A stretch of DNA of 7,863 nucleotides from Gammaproteobacteria bacterium GWE2_37_16. Its GTDB lineage: Bacteria; Pseudomonadota; Gammaproteobacteria; UBA9339. Within the stretch, counting starts at the first letter, position 1; each line of letters starts with the position of its first letter. The notes beneath the pieces are model-generated. The model did not search any database. It was not told the DNA's origin and was given only the letters and a program-made list of their open reading frames with translations. The stretch is from NCBI GenBank assembly GCA_001801285.1, contig MGXG01000056.1, positions 1 through 7,863 of the forward strand, read 5' to 3'. Both the position numbers and the translations under genes were made by a program. Positions 1-7,172 of this stretch are shown here, in pieces.

Positions 1-94
1 ATTATTTTGTTGAAAAAAATTAAATTACACTAGAAAGCTATGTCGTTCAATTTACTACATAAAAAGTTGAGAATCGCGTTAATATATAAATCAT

Positions 95-313
95 ATGGAA
101 CAAAGAATTAATTTCTATCAAATATTTCGAATAAATGCGGATGGTAGCATTGAGCCTCTTCGAATTGTAAGAATAGGAGGGGTACAAATGGCTCCGGGTG
201 TGAAATTTGGTAGAGGTGTGTCATTTGGTGGTATAGATTTATCGCAATTCATTGGAAGAGACTTTTCTGTTGAAGATCAACAGGGGGTTTTGGTAATTAA
301 GGGTATTTTTTAA
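95..313 (+). CDS. Small basic glycine-rich hypothetical protein, first gene of recombinase operon
   Basis: A 72-residue soluble protein with no signal peptide or membrane segment. The N-terminal half (FYQIFRINADGSIEPLRIVR) reads like beta-strands, the middle (about residues 28-48) is glycine-rich with the repeated pattern FGRGVSFGG, and the C-terminus ends in VLVIKGIF. I do not recognise a named domain. The impression that similar short proteins occur beside recombinases in Legionella-type islands is memory, not a search. The ATG at 95 lacks a clear Shine-Dalgarno sequence, whereas an in-frame ATG at 188 has AGGAGGGG (175-182) five bases before it, so a 41-residue short form is possible. I keep the long form because its N-terminal part is coherent protein. 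It lies 5 bases before the next gene, so it is probably co-transcribed with it and the serine recombinase. Confidence 0.6.
   Translation: MEQRINFYQIFRINADGSIEPLRIVRIGGVQMAPGVKFGRGVSFGGIDLSQFIGRDFSVEDQQGVLVIKGIF
175..190 (+). promoter_or_regulatory. Strong internal ribosome binding site and ATG
   Basis: AGGAGGGG at 175-182 is followed, after a 5-base spacer, by an in-frame ATG at 188-190 inside the first gene. It is far stronger than anything before the annotated start at 95. It may drive a 41-residue short form, or mark the true start. Confidence 0.4.
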
Positions 314-318
314 ATTTT

Positions 319-684
319 ATGGATAAAGATAAACCACAAAGTAACATACCTAATACTGATAAAGTTGCAATAACAATACCAGATCCTGGCATTGTTACTA
401 ATCTGCTTACGCCAGAACAAGTTCAAAAAGATACTGATTCAAAATTTAAAACGGTAAACGGTCTTCTACTTAGTGTTGTTATGGTTTTACTATTTATGGT
501 GGCAACATTGGTTATTGATTCTTTTCATTTTAATTCTGTAACATATAAAGAGTATTCTCAAAAAGAAAATTCAATAGAACAAATGCAAAAAATTAACCAA
601 GAGCTTCTTGAACAAAATAAGAAAAACCAGCTGATAATTATCGAACAACAAAAACAGATTTGGCGGATAATAGGAAAAAAATAA
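319..684 (+). CDS. Single-pass membrane protein with C-terminal coiled coil
   Basis: A 121-residue protein with a polar N-terminal tail of about 45 residues rich in Asp, Pro and Lys, one strong transmembrane helix at about residues 48-67 (LLLSVVMVLLFMVATLVI), and a charged Gln/Glu/Lys-rich C-terminal half (about 75-118) with heptad-like spacing of hydrophobic residues that predicts a coiled coil. No enzyme motif is visible. It starts 5 bases after the upstream gene and ends 4 bases before the recombinase start, so the three genes look like one operon. No good Shine-Dalgarno precedes the ATG, so translation may be coupled to the gene before. A role in maintenance or excision of the element is possible from context only. 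Function unknown. Confidence 0.65.
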   Translation: MDKDKPQSNIPNTDKVAITIPDPGIVTNLLTPEQVQKDTDSKFKTVNGLLLSVVMVLLFMVATLVIDSFHFNSVTYKEYSQKENSIEQMQKINQELLEQNKKNQLIIIEQQKQIWRIIGKK

Positions 685-688
685 TAAA

Positions 689-2221
<1,533 letters not shown>

Positions 2222-2242
2222 AGAAAGATATAAAGCCTTCGT

Positions 2243-2272
2243 ATATTACTAAATCGAACAGCCTTAAGTCAA
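2243..2272 (-). promoter_or_regulatory. Probable promoter of tRNA-Asn
   Basis: On the minus strand, TTGACT (2272-2267, five of six bases to the -35 consensus) is followed after 18 bases by TAATAT (2248-2243). Transcription would start near 2236, about 15 bases before the mature tRNA, a sensible leader length. Confidence 0.5.
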
Positions 2273-2294
2273 GGCAAAATTTCAAATATTCACC

Positions 2295-2933
2295 TCAATT
2301 CTTAAGGTCGTTTCTAGCCATATCATTAACAGTGTTATTTTGCAATAGTTTAACTGTAATAATAGCGTTTTTTAAACGCACATAACCAGTCGTATTTATA
2401 TTTTGATAAGTAAACTCACTTTCCCAAAGAGGGGAGTAGCGAAAACTGAGAGAACCCGGCATTTTAGTTGTGTCATAGCGACTTGGATCTAAGAATAAAG
2501 TACCTTTTTGGTAGCAAACGCGTAAAACAATTTGCTGTTTTGGATTGTTGACTTGTTGTAGCAAACTATTCACGCAACTGTCAGGAAAAATGGTGAACGG
2601 TTGGGTCTTGTATGCATACCAACCCAGAAAAGGCGGCATAATTGCTTTACCATCATGTAAATCGATCAATAACGGTAAATTTGGAATAGCTATATCCTTA
2701 AATTGATTTTTCGGTATGGGTAGCAGGGTGTTTGATTTGTTTTTTTTCCTTGTTTTTACTTTTTGTTTATAATAATCACGCAATTCTTTTTGTTTGTCAG
2801 GAGTATAACTTGCCCATTCCGTATCGGAAATTCCTAAAATACGCGGGGAAAATGTGTTGCATGCAGATAGCAATGCAAGAAAAATAAATATTAAAACACT
2901 TATGAAAAGTCTGTTTTTTATTTTTTTAAACAT
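2295..2933 (-). CDS. Hypothetical lipoprotein, 212 residues
   Basis: The N-terminus is a textbook lipoprotein signal: KKIKNR, a hydrophobic stretch of about 15 residues, and lipobox LLSAC with Cys25 as the acylated residue. Asn at +2 argues against inner-membrane retention by the Asp rule, so outer membrane is likely. After this come a charged stretch rich in Lys (45-70) and a globular part (75-200) with two further cysteines, Cys120 and Cys140, which could form a disulphide in the periplasm. I recognise no named domain; the segment ILGISDTEW recalls hypothetical Legionellales lipoproteins, from memory only. AAGAG precedes the ATG by about 5 bases. It lies between tRNA-Asn and a repeat region and is transcribed in the same direction as the tRNA. 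Function unknown. Confidence 0.75.
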   Translation of the reverse strand: MFKKIKNRLFISVLIFIFLALLSACNTFSPRILGISDTEWASYTPDKQKELRDYYKQKVKTRKKNKSNTLLPIPKNQFKDIAIPNLPLLIDLHDGKAIMPPFLGWYAYKTQPFTIFPDSCVNSLLQQVNNPKQQIVLRVCYQKGTLFLDPSRYDTTKMPGSLSFRYSPLWESEFTYQNINTTGYVRLKNAIITVKLLQNNTVNDMARNDLKN

Positions 2934-3045
2934 AAACTCTTAAATTTTTTTATAATTTTAAAACCAAGCAAGTTCGAATATTTTACTCATGTTATGATTT
3001 TGTACGTAACTATAAGCTTTAATCGATGTATACTTTTCGCATTTT

Positions 3046-3137
3046 GATTTTCCGCGTTGTTGACTTTCTCGCTCGCTTGAGTTATGTCTGTCCCATGCAC
3101 TCCTCAAACTCGACTCGTTGCCGCCTAGCGGAAAATC
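3046..3137. repeat. Candidate dispersed palindromic repeat (MITE/REP-like)
   Basis: The element is bounded by perfect inverted ends GATTTTCCGC (3046-3055) and GCGGAAAATC (3128-3137), about 92 bases overall. The interior is only partly self-complementary. G+C is 47 of 92 bases (51%), in sharp contrast to the AT-rich flanks. The similarity extends outward imperfectly (GCATTTT on the left, GCAGTTTG in the complement of the right). On the minus strand it reads as DFPLGGNESSLRSAWDRHN, the sort of polar pseudo-peptide that dispersed palindromic repeats give in other genomes. Only one copy is in the window, so repetition in the genome is inferred. Confidence 0.45.
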
Positions 3138-3259
3138 CAAACTGCTCGAGTCTATTTGTACTAACTCTGGAAACCTGTTTTCGTTTAGTATATCCGCGTC
3201 AATGTAAAAAAACGTATTAATTAAATCATATAAAAGTGTGGTCGCATAACAATAACGAC

Positions 3260-3297
3260 AAAAAACAAAGGCACTATTTTTGCAAATAATGCCTTTG
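3260..3297 (-). terminator. Rho-independent terminator of the Ala/Pro-rich lipoprotein gene
   Basis: The stem CAAAGGCA (3266-3273) pairs with TGCCTTTG (3290-3297), continues after one mismatch with TATTT (3275-3279) and AAATA (3284-3288), and closes on a 4-base loop. On the minus strand a run of six T (3265-3260) follows the stem. It lies 34 bases after the stop of the minus-strand gene that starts at 3730. Confidence 0.85.
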
Positions 3298-3331
3298 ATT
3301 TACCAAATAATCTATAGAGGATATCTACAAA

Positions 3332-3730
3332 TTAATCTGTTTCGTCTACAGGACCACCTACGGATTTATCTGCATCTTTTGTTACAGGTGCTTTTTTGTC
3401 AGCAGCTGGTTGAGCTACAGTATTTTCCGCAAACAACATAGTGTTATTCATAGCACTTGTTTGTGTTGTTGGAGCTGGTTCTTGAGCCGCAGGAGTTGGT
3501 GCTGGAACATCAGGAGTCGTAGTAGCAGATGGGGCAGTTGCATCTGGAGCTGGGGTCACAGCGACCGGGGCTGGGGCATTAGCATCTGGTGCTACTGGAG
3601 CTGCTGTTTGATCTTGAGCTGGTGCTGCTGTTTGATCTTGAGCTGGTGCTGCATTGTTATCAGAACCTTGGCTACAACCAACTAAACCCAAGGCTAAAAC
3701 TGCAAAAATTAACGCTAGTTGCTTACGCAT
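3332..3730 (-). CDS. Small Ala/Pro/Thr-rich lipoprotein
   Basis: A 132-residue protein. The signal peptide MRKQLALIFAVLALGLVGC has lipobox LVGC with Cys19; Ser at +2 suggests outer-membrane sorting. The mature part is low-complexity, dominated by Ala, Pro, Thr, Asp and Gln, with two exact copies of AAPAQDQT (27-34 and 35-42), and ends in a Lys/Asp-rich acidic tail. It is probably a disordered, surface- or periplasm-extended lipoprotein; no enzymatic motif is seen. The start is well supported: GGAGG (3743-3739) stands 8 bases before the ATG. A predicted promoter and a strong terminator bracket it as a single-gene unit. The plus-strand open frame over the same bases (3410-3685, Trp/Cys/Ser-rich) is a by-product of its repetitive codons. 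Function unknown. Confidence 0.85.
   Translation of the reverse strand: MRKQLALIFAVLALGLVGCSQGSDNNAAPAQDQTAAPAQDQTAAPVAPDANAPAPVAVTPAPDATAPSATTTPDVPAPTPAAQEPAPTTQTSAMNNTMLFAENTVAQPAADKKAPVTKDADKSVGGPVDETD
3605..3652. repeat. Two identical 24-base tandem units
   Basis: Bases 3605-3628 and 3629-3652 are identical, and the match continues 5 bases into 3600-3604. They encode AAPAQDQT twice in the lipoprotein. Exact identity including third positions suggests a recent duplication and a locus that may vary in copy number between strains. Confidence 0.9.
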
Positions 3731-3774
3731 TATGGAAACCTCCGAAAATAAAATTTTAAAGAAAAACTTATTAA

Positions 3775-3802
3775 AATATAAAGAACAACGCGTAGTTTGT
3801 AA
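3775..3802 (-). promoter_or_regulatory. Probable promoter of the Ala/Pro-rich lipoprotein gene
   Basis: On the minus strand, TTACAA (3802-3797) and TATATT (3780-3775) are spaced by 16 bases. The -10 matches five of six consensus bases and the -35 four of six. Transcription would start near 3768, giving a leader of about 38 bases that ends with the GGAGG ribosome site. Confidence 0.5.
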
Positions 3803-3810
3803 CTAATTAC

Positions 3811-3838
3811 CAAAAATGGCAAGCAAAAATTGCTTCCG
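3811..3838 (-). terminator. Terminator-like hairpin with no assigned gene
   Basis: AAGCAA (3821-3826) pairs with TTGCTT (3830-3835) around a 3-base loop. GGC/GCC pairing can extend it past a small bulge. On the minus strand it is followed by ATTTTT. No gene upstream on that strand ends here; the MFS gene to the right is on the other strand. It could terminate a small antisense RNA or be chance in AT-rich DNA. Confidence 0.3.
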
Positions 3839-3930
3839 CCTATAGAAAACTTAATATGCGAAAAATAACACATTGATTTATATGGTAATTTACTTAACAT
3901 ATCCTGGTATTTTACAGCGGTGATTTATTT

Positions 3931-3949
3931 TAAAATGATTATCTTTATA
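3931..3949. promoter_or_regulatory. Fur-box-like sequence over the MFS promoter
   Basis: The 19 bases taaaatgattatctttata match the palindromic Fur consensus (GATAATGATTATCATTATC) at 15 of 19 positions. They overlap the predicted -35 hexamer (3944-3949) of the MFS gene, where a bound repressor would block transcription. AT-rich DNA gives such matches by chance, so confidence is modest. Confidence 0.3.
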
Positions 3950-3972
3950 TGAAAAGAGTATGCATATATAAT
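3944..3972 (+). promoter_or_regulatory. Probable promoter of the MFS transporter gene
   Basis: TTTATA (3944-3949) and a perfect TATAAT (3967-3972) are spaced by exactly 17 bases. The start would be near 3979, leaving a leader of about 95 bases. Confidence 0.6.
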
Positions 3973-3991
3973 TTATTTGATCTAATTTTTA

Positions 3992-4068
3992 GAACTTGTG
4001 AAACAGAAAACTGTAACACAAGCTAAAAGTTGCAGCTTAAAGGTCCTGAAACTACAAGTTCCGGAGGA
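3992..4068 (+). promoter_or_regulatory. Structured leader of the MFS gene with competing hairpins
   Basis: Hairpin A: CTTGTG (3995-4000) with CACAAG (4017-4022), then a symmetric AA/AA internal loop, ACAG (4003-4006) with CTGT (4011-4014) and an AAAA loop. Hairpin B: GAACTTGT (3992-3999) is the exact complement of ACAAGTTC (4054-4061), which ends one base before the ribosome site GGAGGA (4063-4068). A and B share the left arm and so exclude each other. TCCT (4044-4047) could also mask AGGA. This is the geometry of a translational switch; no known riboswitch class is recognised. Confidence 0.35.
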
Positions 4069-4073
4069 TATTT

Positions 4074-5411
4074 ATGTTCAAGAAAAAAATGAATTTTTGG
4101 CAAATGGTTAACCTGAATTTCGGTTTTTTAGGAATTCAATTTGGTTGGGCATTGCAAATGGCTAACATGAGTGGAATTTATAAATTTTTAGGCGCTGATG
4201 TTAGTAATATGGGATACCTATGGCTAGCTGCGCCACTGAGCGGAATGCTAATTCAACCCATATTGGGACATTTCAGTGATCGTACTTGGACGAGAATAGG
4301 GCGGCGTAAACCATACATTTTAGGCGGTGCCATTATATCTACTATAGCTTTAATATTAATGCCAAATGCACCATCAGTTTGGTTTGCTGCAGCGTTACTA
4401 TGGTTGCTGGATGGTAGCATTAACGTAGCAATGCAACCTTACCGCGCTTTGGTTGCTGATGTTGCTCCTGATGAACAGCATACAAAATGTTACTCCATCC
4501 AAACTGGTTTAGTTGGTATTGGTGCAACTTTTGCTTCCGCATTACCTTGGTTGTTTATTCATGTTTTTGGTTTGCAATCAAGTGCAACAGATACCAGTAT
4601 GGTACCGTTGACTTTACGTTTATCTTTTTATGTTGGTGCTAGTGTTTTCTTATTGGCGAATTTATGGACAATTTTTTCCAGTAAAGAATATCCTCCAGAG
4701 CCACTAACTACAGTAAAAGAAAAAATTCAAAAATTTTCTTTTACTAAGTCCTTTTCTAAGGAATTTTTTGCTGATTTAAAGAGTTTTATTCAAATACCTA
4801 AAATTATGCGCCAAGTTTCGTATGTGCAGTTTTTTTCCTGGTTAGGTATGTTTTGTGTGTTTTTGTATTATGGAATTGGCGTTGCACAGAATATCTTTGG
4901 CTTACCATCAGGTGCACAAGTTGAAAACAATCCTACCTACCATAGAATGCTTGAGGATGGCATCGCTTTGGGTGGCTTGTGTTCGGGAATATATACTTTT
5001 GTTAGCATTATTTACGCTGGATTTTTACCATCTATTGCCAAATTGCTAACTCGCAAAGGATCACATATTTTATCATTATCATTAGGTGCTATTGGGCTAA
5101 TTTTTTCCAATCATGTTCACTCGCAAATGGGTTTATTTATTTGCATGATTGGCTTGGGAGCAGCTTGGGCAAGTATTGTTACCATACCTTACGCAATATT
5201 GGCAGGATCTATGCCAAAAGAAAAAATGGGTTTGTATATGGGGTTGTTAAATATCACAATTTGCGTACCGGAAATCATTGCTGCATTAACACTTGGCGCA
5301 ATTGTGAAAATATTTTTTGCTGATCATGCTATGCAGATTATCCAACTTGGCGGTATTTTTATGATCTGTGCAGCATTGCTGACAATTTTGGTGCAAGATA
5401 AAAAAGAATAA
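4074..5411 (+). CDS. MFS transporter, SLC45/GPH-like sugar:cation symporter type
   Basis: A 445-residue inner-membrane protein with about 12 hydrophobic helices, the normal length and topology for the major facilitator superfamily. The cytoplasmic loop between helices 2 and 3 carries GHFSDRTWTRIGRRKP (65-80), the version of MFS motif A seen in sucrose/maltose transporters related to plant SUT and animal SLC45 proteins (SDR...R.GRR.P). The N-terminus (NLNFGFLGIQFGWALQ) also fits that group. It most likely imports a di- or oligosaccharide with a proton, but the substrate cannot be read from sequence and no sugar-catabolic gene is adjacent. The start is firm: GGAGGA (4063-4068) is 5 bases before the ATG. 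It is a single-gene unit with its own promoter and a long structured leader, diverging from the lipoprotein gene. No frameshift or truncation. Confidence 0.88.
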   Translation: MFKKKMNFWQMVNLNFGFLGIQFGWALQMANMSGIYKFLGADVSNMGYLWLAAPLSGMLIQPILGHFSDRTWTRIGRRKPYILGGAIISTIALILMPNAPSVWFAAALLWLLDGSINVAMQPYRALVADVAPDEQHTKCYSIQTGLVGIGATFASALPWLFIHVFGLQSSATDTSMVPLTLRLSFYVGASVFLLANLWTIFSSKEYPPEPLTTVKEKIQKFSFTKSFSKEFFADLKSFIQIPKIMRQVSYVQFFSWLGMFCVFLYYGIGVAQNIFGLPSGAQVENNPTYHRMLEDGIALGGLCSGIYTFVSIIYAGFLPSIAKLLTRKGSHILSLSLGAIGLIFSNHVHSQMGLFICMIGLGAAWASIVTIPYAILAGSMPKEKMGLYMGLLNITICVPEIIAALTLGAIVKIFFADHAMQIIQLGGIFMICAALLTILVQDKKE

Positions 5412-5434
5412 TTATTGATTTGGTTAAGTCACAC

Positions 5435-5458
5435 TGCAATAGTACTTCCGCTATTGCA
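5435..5458 (+). terminator. Hairpin after the MFS gene, possible terminator
   Basis: TGCAATAG (5435-5442) and CTATTGCA (5451-5458) form a perfect 8-base stem with an 8-base loop, 23 bases after the stop codon. The T-rich stretch that follows is interrupted (TGAGTTGTTATTTATC), so termination may be inefficient. Confidence 0.45.
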
Positions 5459-5546
5459 TGAGTTGTTATTTATCATTATTTTTTGAATTTTAATGGGTGA
5501 TGCTATTCTAAGAGCAAGAAAATGGTTGTTTTTTCAATAAGAATTG

Positions 5547-5552
5547 CATAAT
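5547..5552 (+). promoter_or_regulatory. Possible -10 element of tRNA-Thr
   Basis: CATAAT, five of six bases to consensus, would start transcription near 5559, some 30 bases before the tRNA. The following bases GTGCCCAC are GC-rich, as in discriminators of stringently controlled tRNA promoters. No convincing -35 hexamer is visible at standard spacing. Confidence 0.35.
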
Positions 5553-5588
5553 ATGTGCCCACTGCTTTGTATTTTCTTTTCACAGTTA

Positions 5589-5664
5589 GCTGGCGTAGCT
5601 CAGTTGGTAGAGCAACTGATTTGTAATCAGTAGGTCGCGGGTTCGATTCCCATCGCCAGCTCCA
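5589..5664 (+). tRNA. tRNA-Thr(TGT)
   Basis: A 76-base cloverleaf: acceptor GCTGGCG with CGCCAGC, discriminator T and encoded CCA; D arm GCTC/GAGC; anticodon stem ACTGA/TCAGT around loop TTTGTAA with anticodon TGT; T loop TTCGATT. The T stem GCGGG/CCCAT has one G-T wobble and one C-A mismatch, so only three Watson-Crick pairs. In many gammaproteobacteria this tRNA sits in a Thr-Tyr-Gly-Thr cluster before tuf; here it is alone and accessory DNA follows at once. Confidence 0.93.
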
Positions 5665-5710
5665 TATAAATCAAAGACTTAACAAAAATGGAGTTTAGAA
5701 AAAGTCGGTC

Positions 5711-5730
5711 GGGGTAACAAAAGGGGTAGC
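5711..5730 (+). repeat. Direct repeats GGGGTARC, possible integrase arm sites
   Basis: GGGGTAAC (5711-5718) and GGGGTAGC (5723-5730) are in tandem, 12 bases apart, 47 bases after the tRNA-Thr CCA. Short GGGGTA-type direct repeats beside a tRNA 3' end resemble the arm-type sites of P4-like tyrosine integrases. No integrase gene follows within the window, so this would be a remnant. Confidence 0.4.
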
Positions 5731-5821
5731 GTTTTTTAAAATTTGCTGCTAATTTCGATGTTTCCCTAAATAGCTCTCCATCATCATTTCACTTTTCAAT
5801 ATTCACCAAACAATCAAAGCG

Positions 5822-5852
5822 CATTATTGGACTTTATTAATCAACAATAATG
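5822..5852. repeat. Inverted repeat just upstream of the 75-residue gene
   Basis: CATTATTG (5822-5829) and CAATAATG (5845-5852) are perfect complements around a 15-base loop and end 4 bases before the AGGTG ribosome site. It could be an operator or an RNA hairpin limiting translation. Confidence 0.4.
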
Positions 5853-5866
5853 AATAGGTGAATGAA

Positions 5867-6094
5867 ATGGAAAATACTTTTATTTTAAATCCTGCTTTAA
5901 CCAGTCTTGAAATAGTCGACGGGATCAACGAACGGATTATGAAAGCTAAAGCGCTAACTTCTTTTTTGTTGGGGAGTGATATTGCTGGCGATACAAGCTT
6001 TAAATCGGTACATGGGTTTATTTGGGTGCTGGATAGTTGTTTGGAGGAGTTGGAGTGTTTGTTTGGACAGTTGGATAAAATTACCAATATCTAA
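5867..6094 (+). CDS. Small hypothetical protein, 75 residues
   Basis: A small acidic, probably all-helical soluble protein (MENTFILNPALTSLEIVDG...) with a central helix rich in Ala/Leu (KAKALTSFLLGSD) and a C-terminal amphipathic helix containing two cysteines (SCLEELECLFGQL). No signal peptide, membrane helix or named domain is evident; the shape loosely recalls small DUF3077-type accessory proteins, without proof. I chose the ATG at 5867 because AGGTG (5856-5860) lies 6 bases before it. A GTG at 5858 would add three residues but would sit inside that ribosome site. It stands alone on the plus strand in the accessory region after tRNA-Thr and converges on the membrane protein gene. The opposite-strand frame at 5824-6087 is a shadow. 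Confidence 0.6.
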   Translation: MENTFILNPALTSLEIVDGINERIMKAKALTSFLLGSDIAGDTSFKSVHGFIWVLDSCLEELECLFGQLDKITNI

Positions 6095-6224
6095 CCCAAA
6101 ACTAACGATGGTAAATTTATTGTCTAGACTTTAGACTAATAGCTAAACTTTATATATTGAGGTCTAAATTTACATTTTAAATTTTTGACATTAAAACCCT
6201 GTACTTACATATAACAAGTTTTTG

Positions 6225-7055
6225 TTATTGTTTTTTTAAATCTTCAATCATACCATTAGTCTTTTGTTTTTCATCATCCCTAAGAAAGTCTTGGTATAGG
6301 CTAATCGCAATTTTTGCACGGTTTATGCTTTCCTGATCTGACTCATGATTTAAAATTTGTCTTTGGAGCTCATCTATTAGCTTAAATTCTAATTTTTCCA
6401 AATACAGCGGTAATTTCTTATTATTTACTGAAGTTATTTCTGGCATAACTACCTTAAGTATTTTTAATATTTTTCCCTCAGTAAGTAATTTTTTATCATA
6501 TATTCCGAATTTCAGCATAGTAATTTGTGTTATCACATAAGACACAATAACAATGTAAGCCAAATATAGTGACCAAGCAATGGGGGATACCCAAAGGCGT
6601 GTAGCTTCACCATCAGAATATTTATCAGATAGTGAGTTATTTTTCAGTTCTGGCAACTCTATAAATAGAGTATCAATAAAAAGCTTTAATTTTGGATTAT
6701 CATTTAGATTCTTAGGTAAAAAGTCCTCATCTAAAAGTGCTAATTTTGTTACATAAGAGCTTAACTTTTTTATGTCTAAAAAAATATTCCATAGTTTATT
6801 AATTGCATTTAATCTATAAGTTTTTACTGCACTATCTACTACGGAAAAGGCTGTCATAACAGCTTGGCTAATAGATTTTCGCTCTTCTTCTCCCTTTCTT
6901 ATAATTGCGCGCAATTCCTCTAACTCCTTATCGTATTTGTGTTTGATACTATAATTAATCCAAGAAGATATGTAGCTACGAAATAACCAAACAATGACTG
7001 ATAGAATAAATATTGTCAAAAATGTTGTTATCGTAACTGTGCTGAAATCTGGCAT
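6225..7055 (-). CDS. Membrane-anchored coiled-coil protein of unknown function
   Basis: A 276-residue protein. One transmembrane helix at about residues 8-26 (ITTFLTIFILSVIVWLF) is followed by a basic, charged helix (about 35-65; KHKYDKELEELRAIIRKGEEERK) likely to be a coiled coil, then a helical domain with RLNAINKLWNIFLDIKKL (81-98). A second hydrophobic stretch at about 157-180 may be another membrane helix. The last 90 residues are charged and helical. The combination of an N-terminal anchor, KYDKELEELR and a following RL.AI.KLW motif recalls uncharacterised proteins of genomic islands; that is memory, not a search result. No catalytic motif is visible. No good Shine-Dalgarno precedes the ATG. 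It lies 117 bases downstream of the XRE gene on the same strand and may share its transcript. Very AT-rich, in keeping with acquired DNA. Confidence 0.7.
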   Translation of the reverse strand: MPDFSTVTITTFLTIFILSVIVWLFRSYISSWINYSIKHKYDKELEELRAIIRKGEEERKSISQAVMTAFSVVDSAVKTYRLNAINKLWNIFLDIKKLSSYVTKLALLDEDFLPKNLNDNPKLKLFIDTLFIELPELKNNSLSDKYSDGEATRLWVSPIAWSLYLAYIVIVSYVITQITMLKFGIYDKKLLTEGKILKILKVVMPEITSVNNKKLPLYLEKLEFKLIDELQRQILNHESDQESINRAKIAISLYQDFLRDDEKQKTNGMIEDLKKQ

Positions 7056-7172
7056 AATTGGTAATTAATCTCATCTATTACAAAAAAATATACCCTAAGT
7101 TTATCTTTTAATTATCACCACCATTTTGTAATCAATTCAACAGGTTTTAATTTATGTTCACAAGTAAAAATA

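Larger units (their letters stand above)
2934..3331. other. 398-base intergenic stretch with repeat and terminator
   Basis: Between two minus-strand lipoprotein genes. It contains the palindromic repeat candidate at 3046-3137, AT-rich sequence on either side, and the terminator of the downstream-reading lipoprotein at 3260-3297. The short open frames here (2958-3140 minus and 3026-3220 plus) overlap the palindrome and lack ribosome binding sites, so I do not call genes. Confidence 0.6.
3731..4073. other. 343-base divergent intergenic region
   Basis: This region separates the minus-strand lipoprotein gene from the plus-strand MFS gene. It holds a promoter for each, a Fur-box-like sequence, a structured leader before the MFS gene, and a terminator-like hairpin on the minus strand at 3811-3838. 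No protein-coding frame is credible here. Confidence 0.7.

Noticed and set aside
1..94. Promoter for the recombinase operon
   Set aside because: TTGAGA (67-72) and TATAAA (85-90) are only 12 bases apart, too close; no other pair with proper spacing is convincing, so the promoter may lie further left.
2958..3140. Minus-strand 60-codon frame (and the plus-strand frame 3026-3220)
   Set aside because: Both run through the palindromic repeat, have no ribosome site and show no protein-like composition.
3410..3685. Plus-strand open frame rich in Trp, Cys and Ser
   Set aside because: It is antisense to the well-supported lipoprotein gene, and its odd composition follows from the Ala/Pro repeat codons read backward.
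5824..6087. Minus-strand 87-codon frame opposite the 75-residue gene
   Set aside because: The plus-strand frame has a ribosome site and helical protein composition; the minus frame has neither.
6111..6173. GTAAATTTA/TAAATTTAC and GTCTA/TAGAC inverted repeats between the convergent genes
   Set aside because: AT-rich, long loop and no T tract in the right place; could be chance.
6211..6228. Inverted repeat ATAACAA/TTGTTAT at the end of the membrane protein gene as a terminator
   Set aside because: The stem is all AT but one pair, overlaps the stop codon and has no T run after it on the minus strand.
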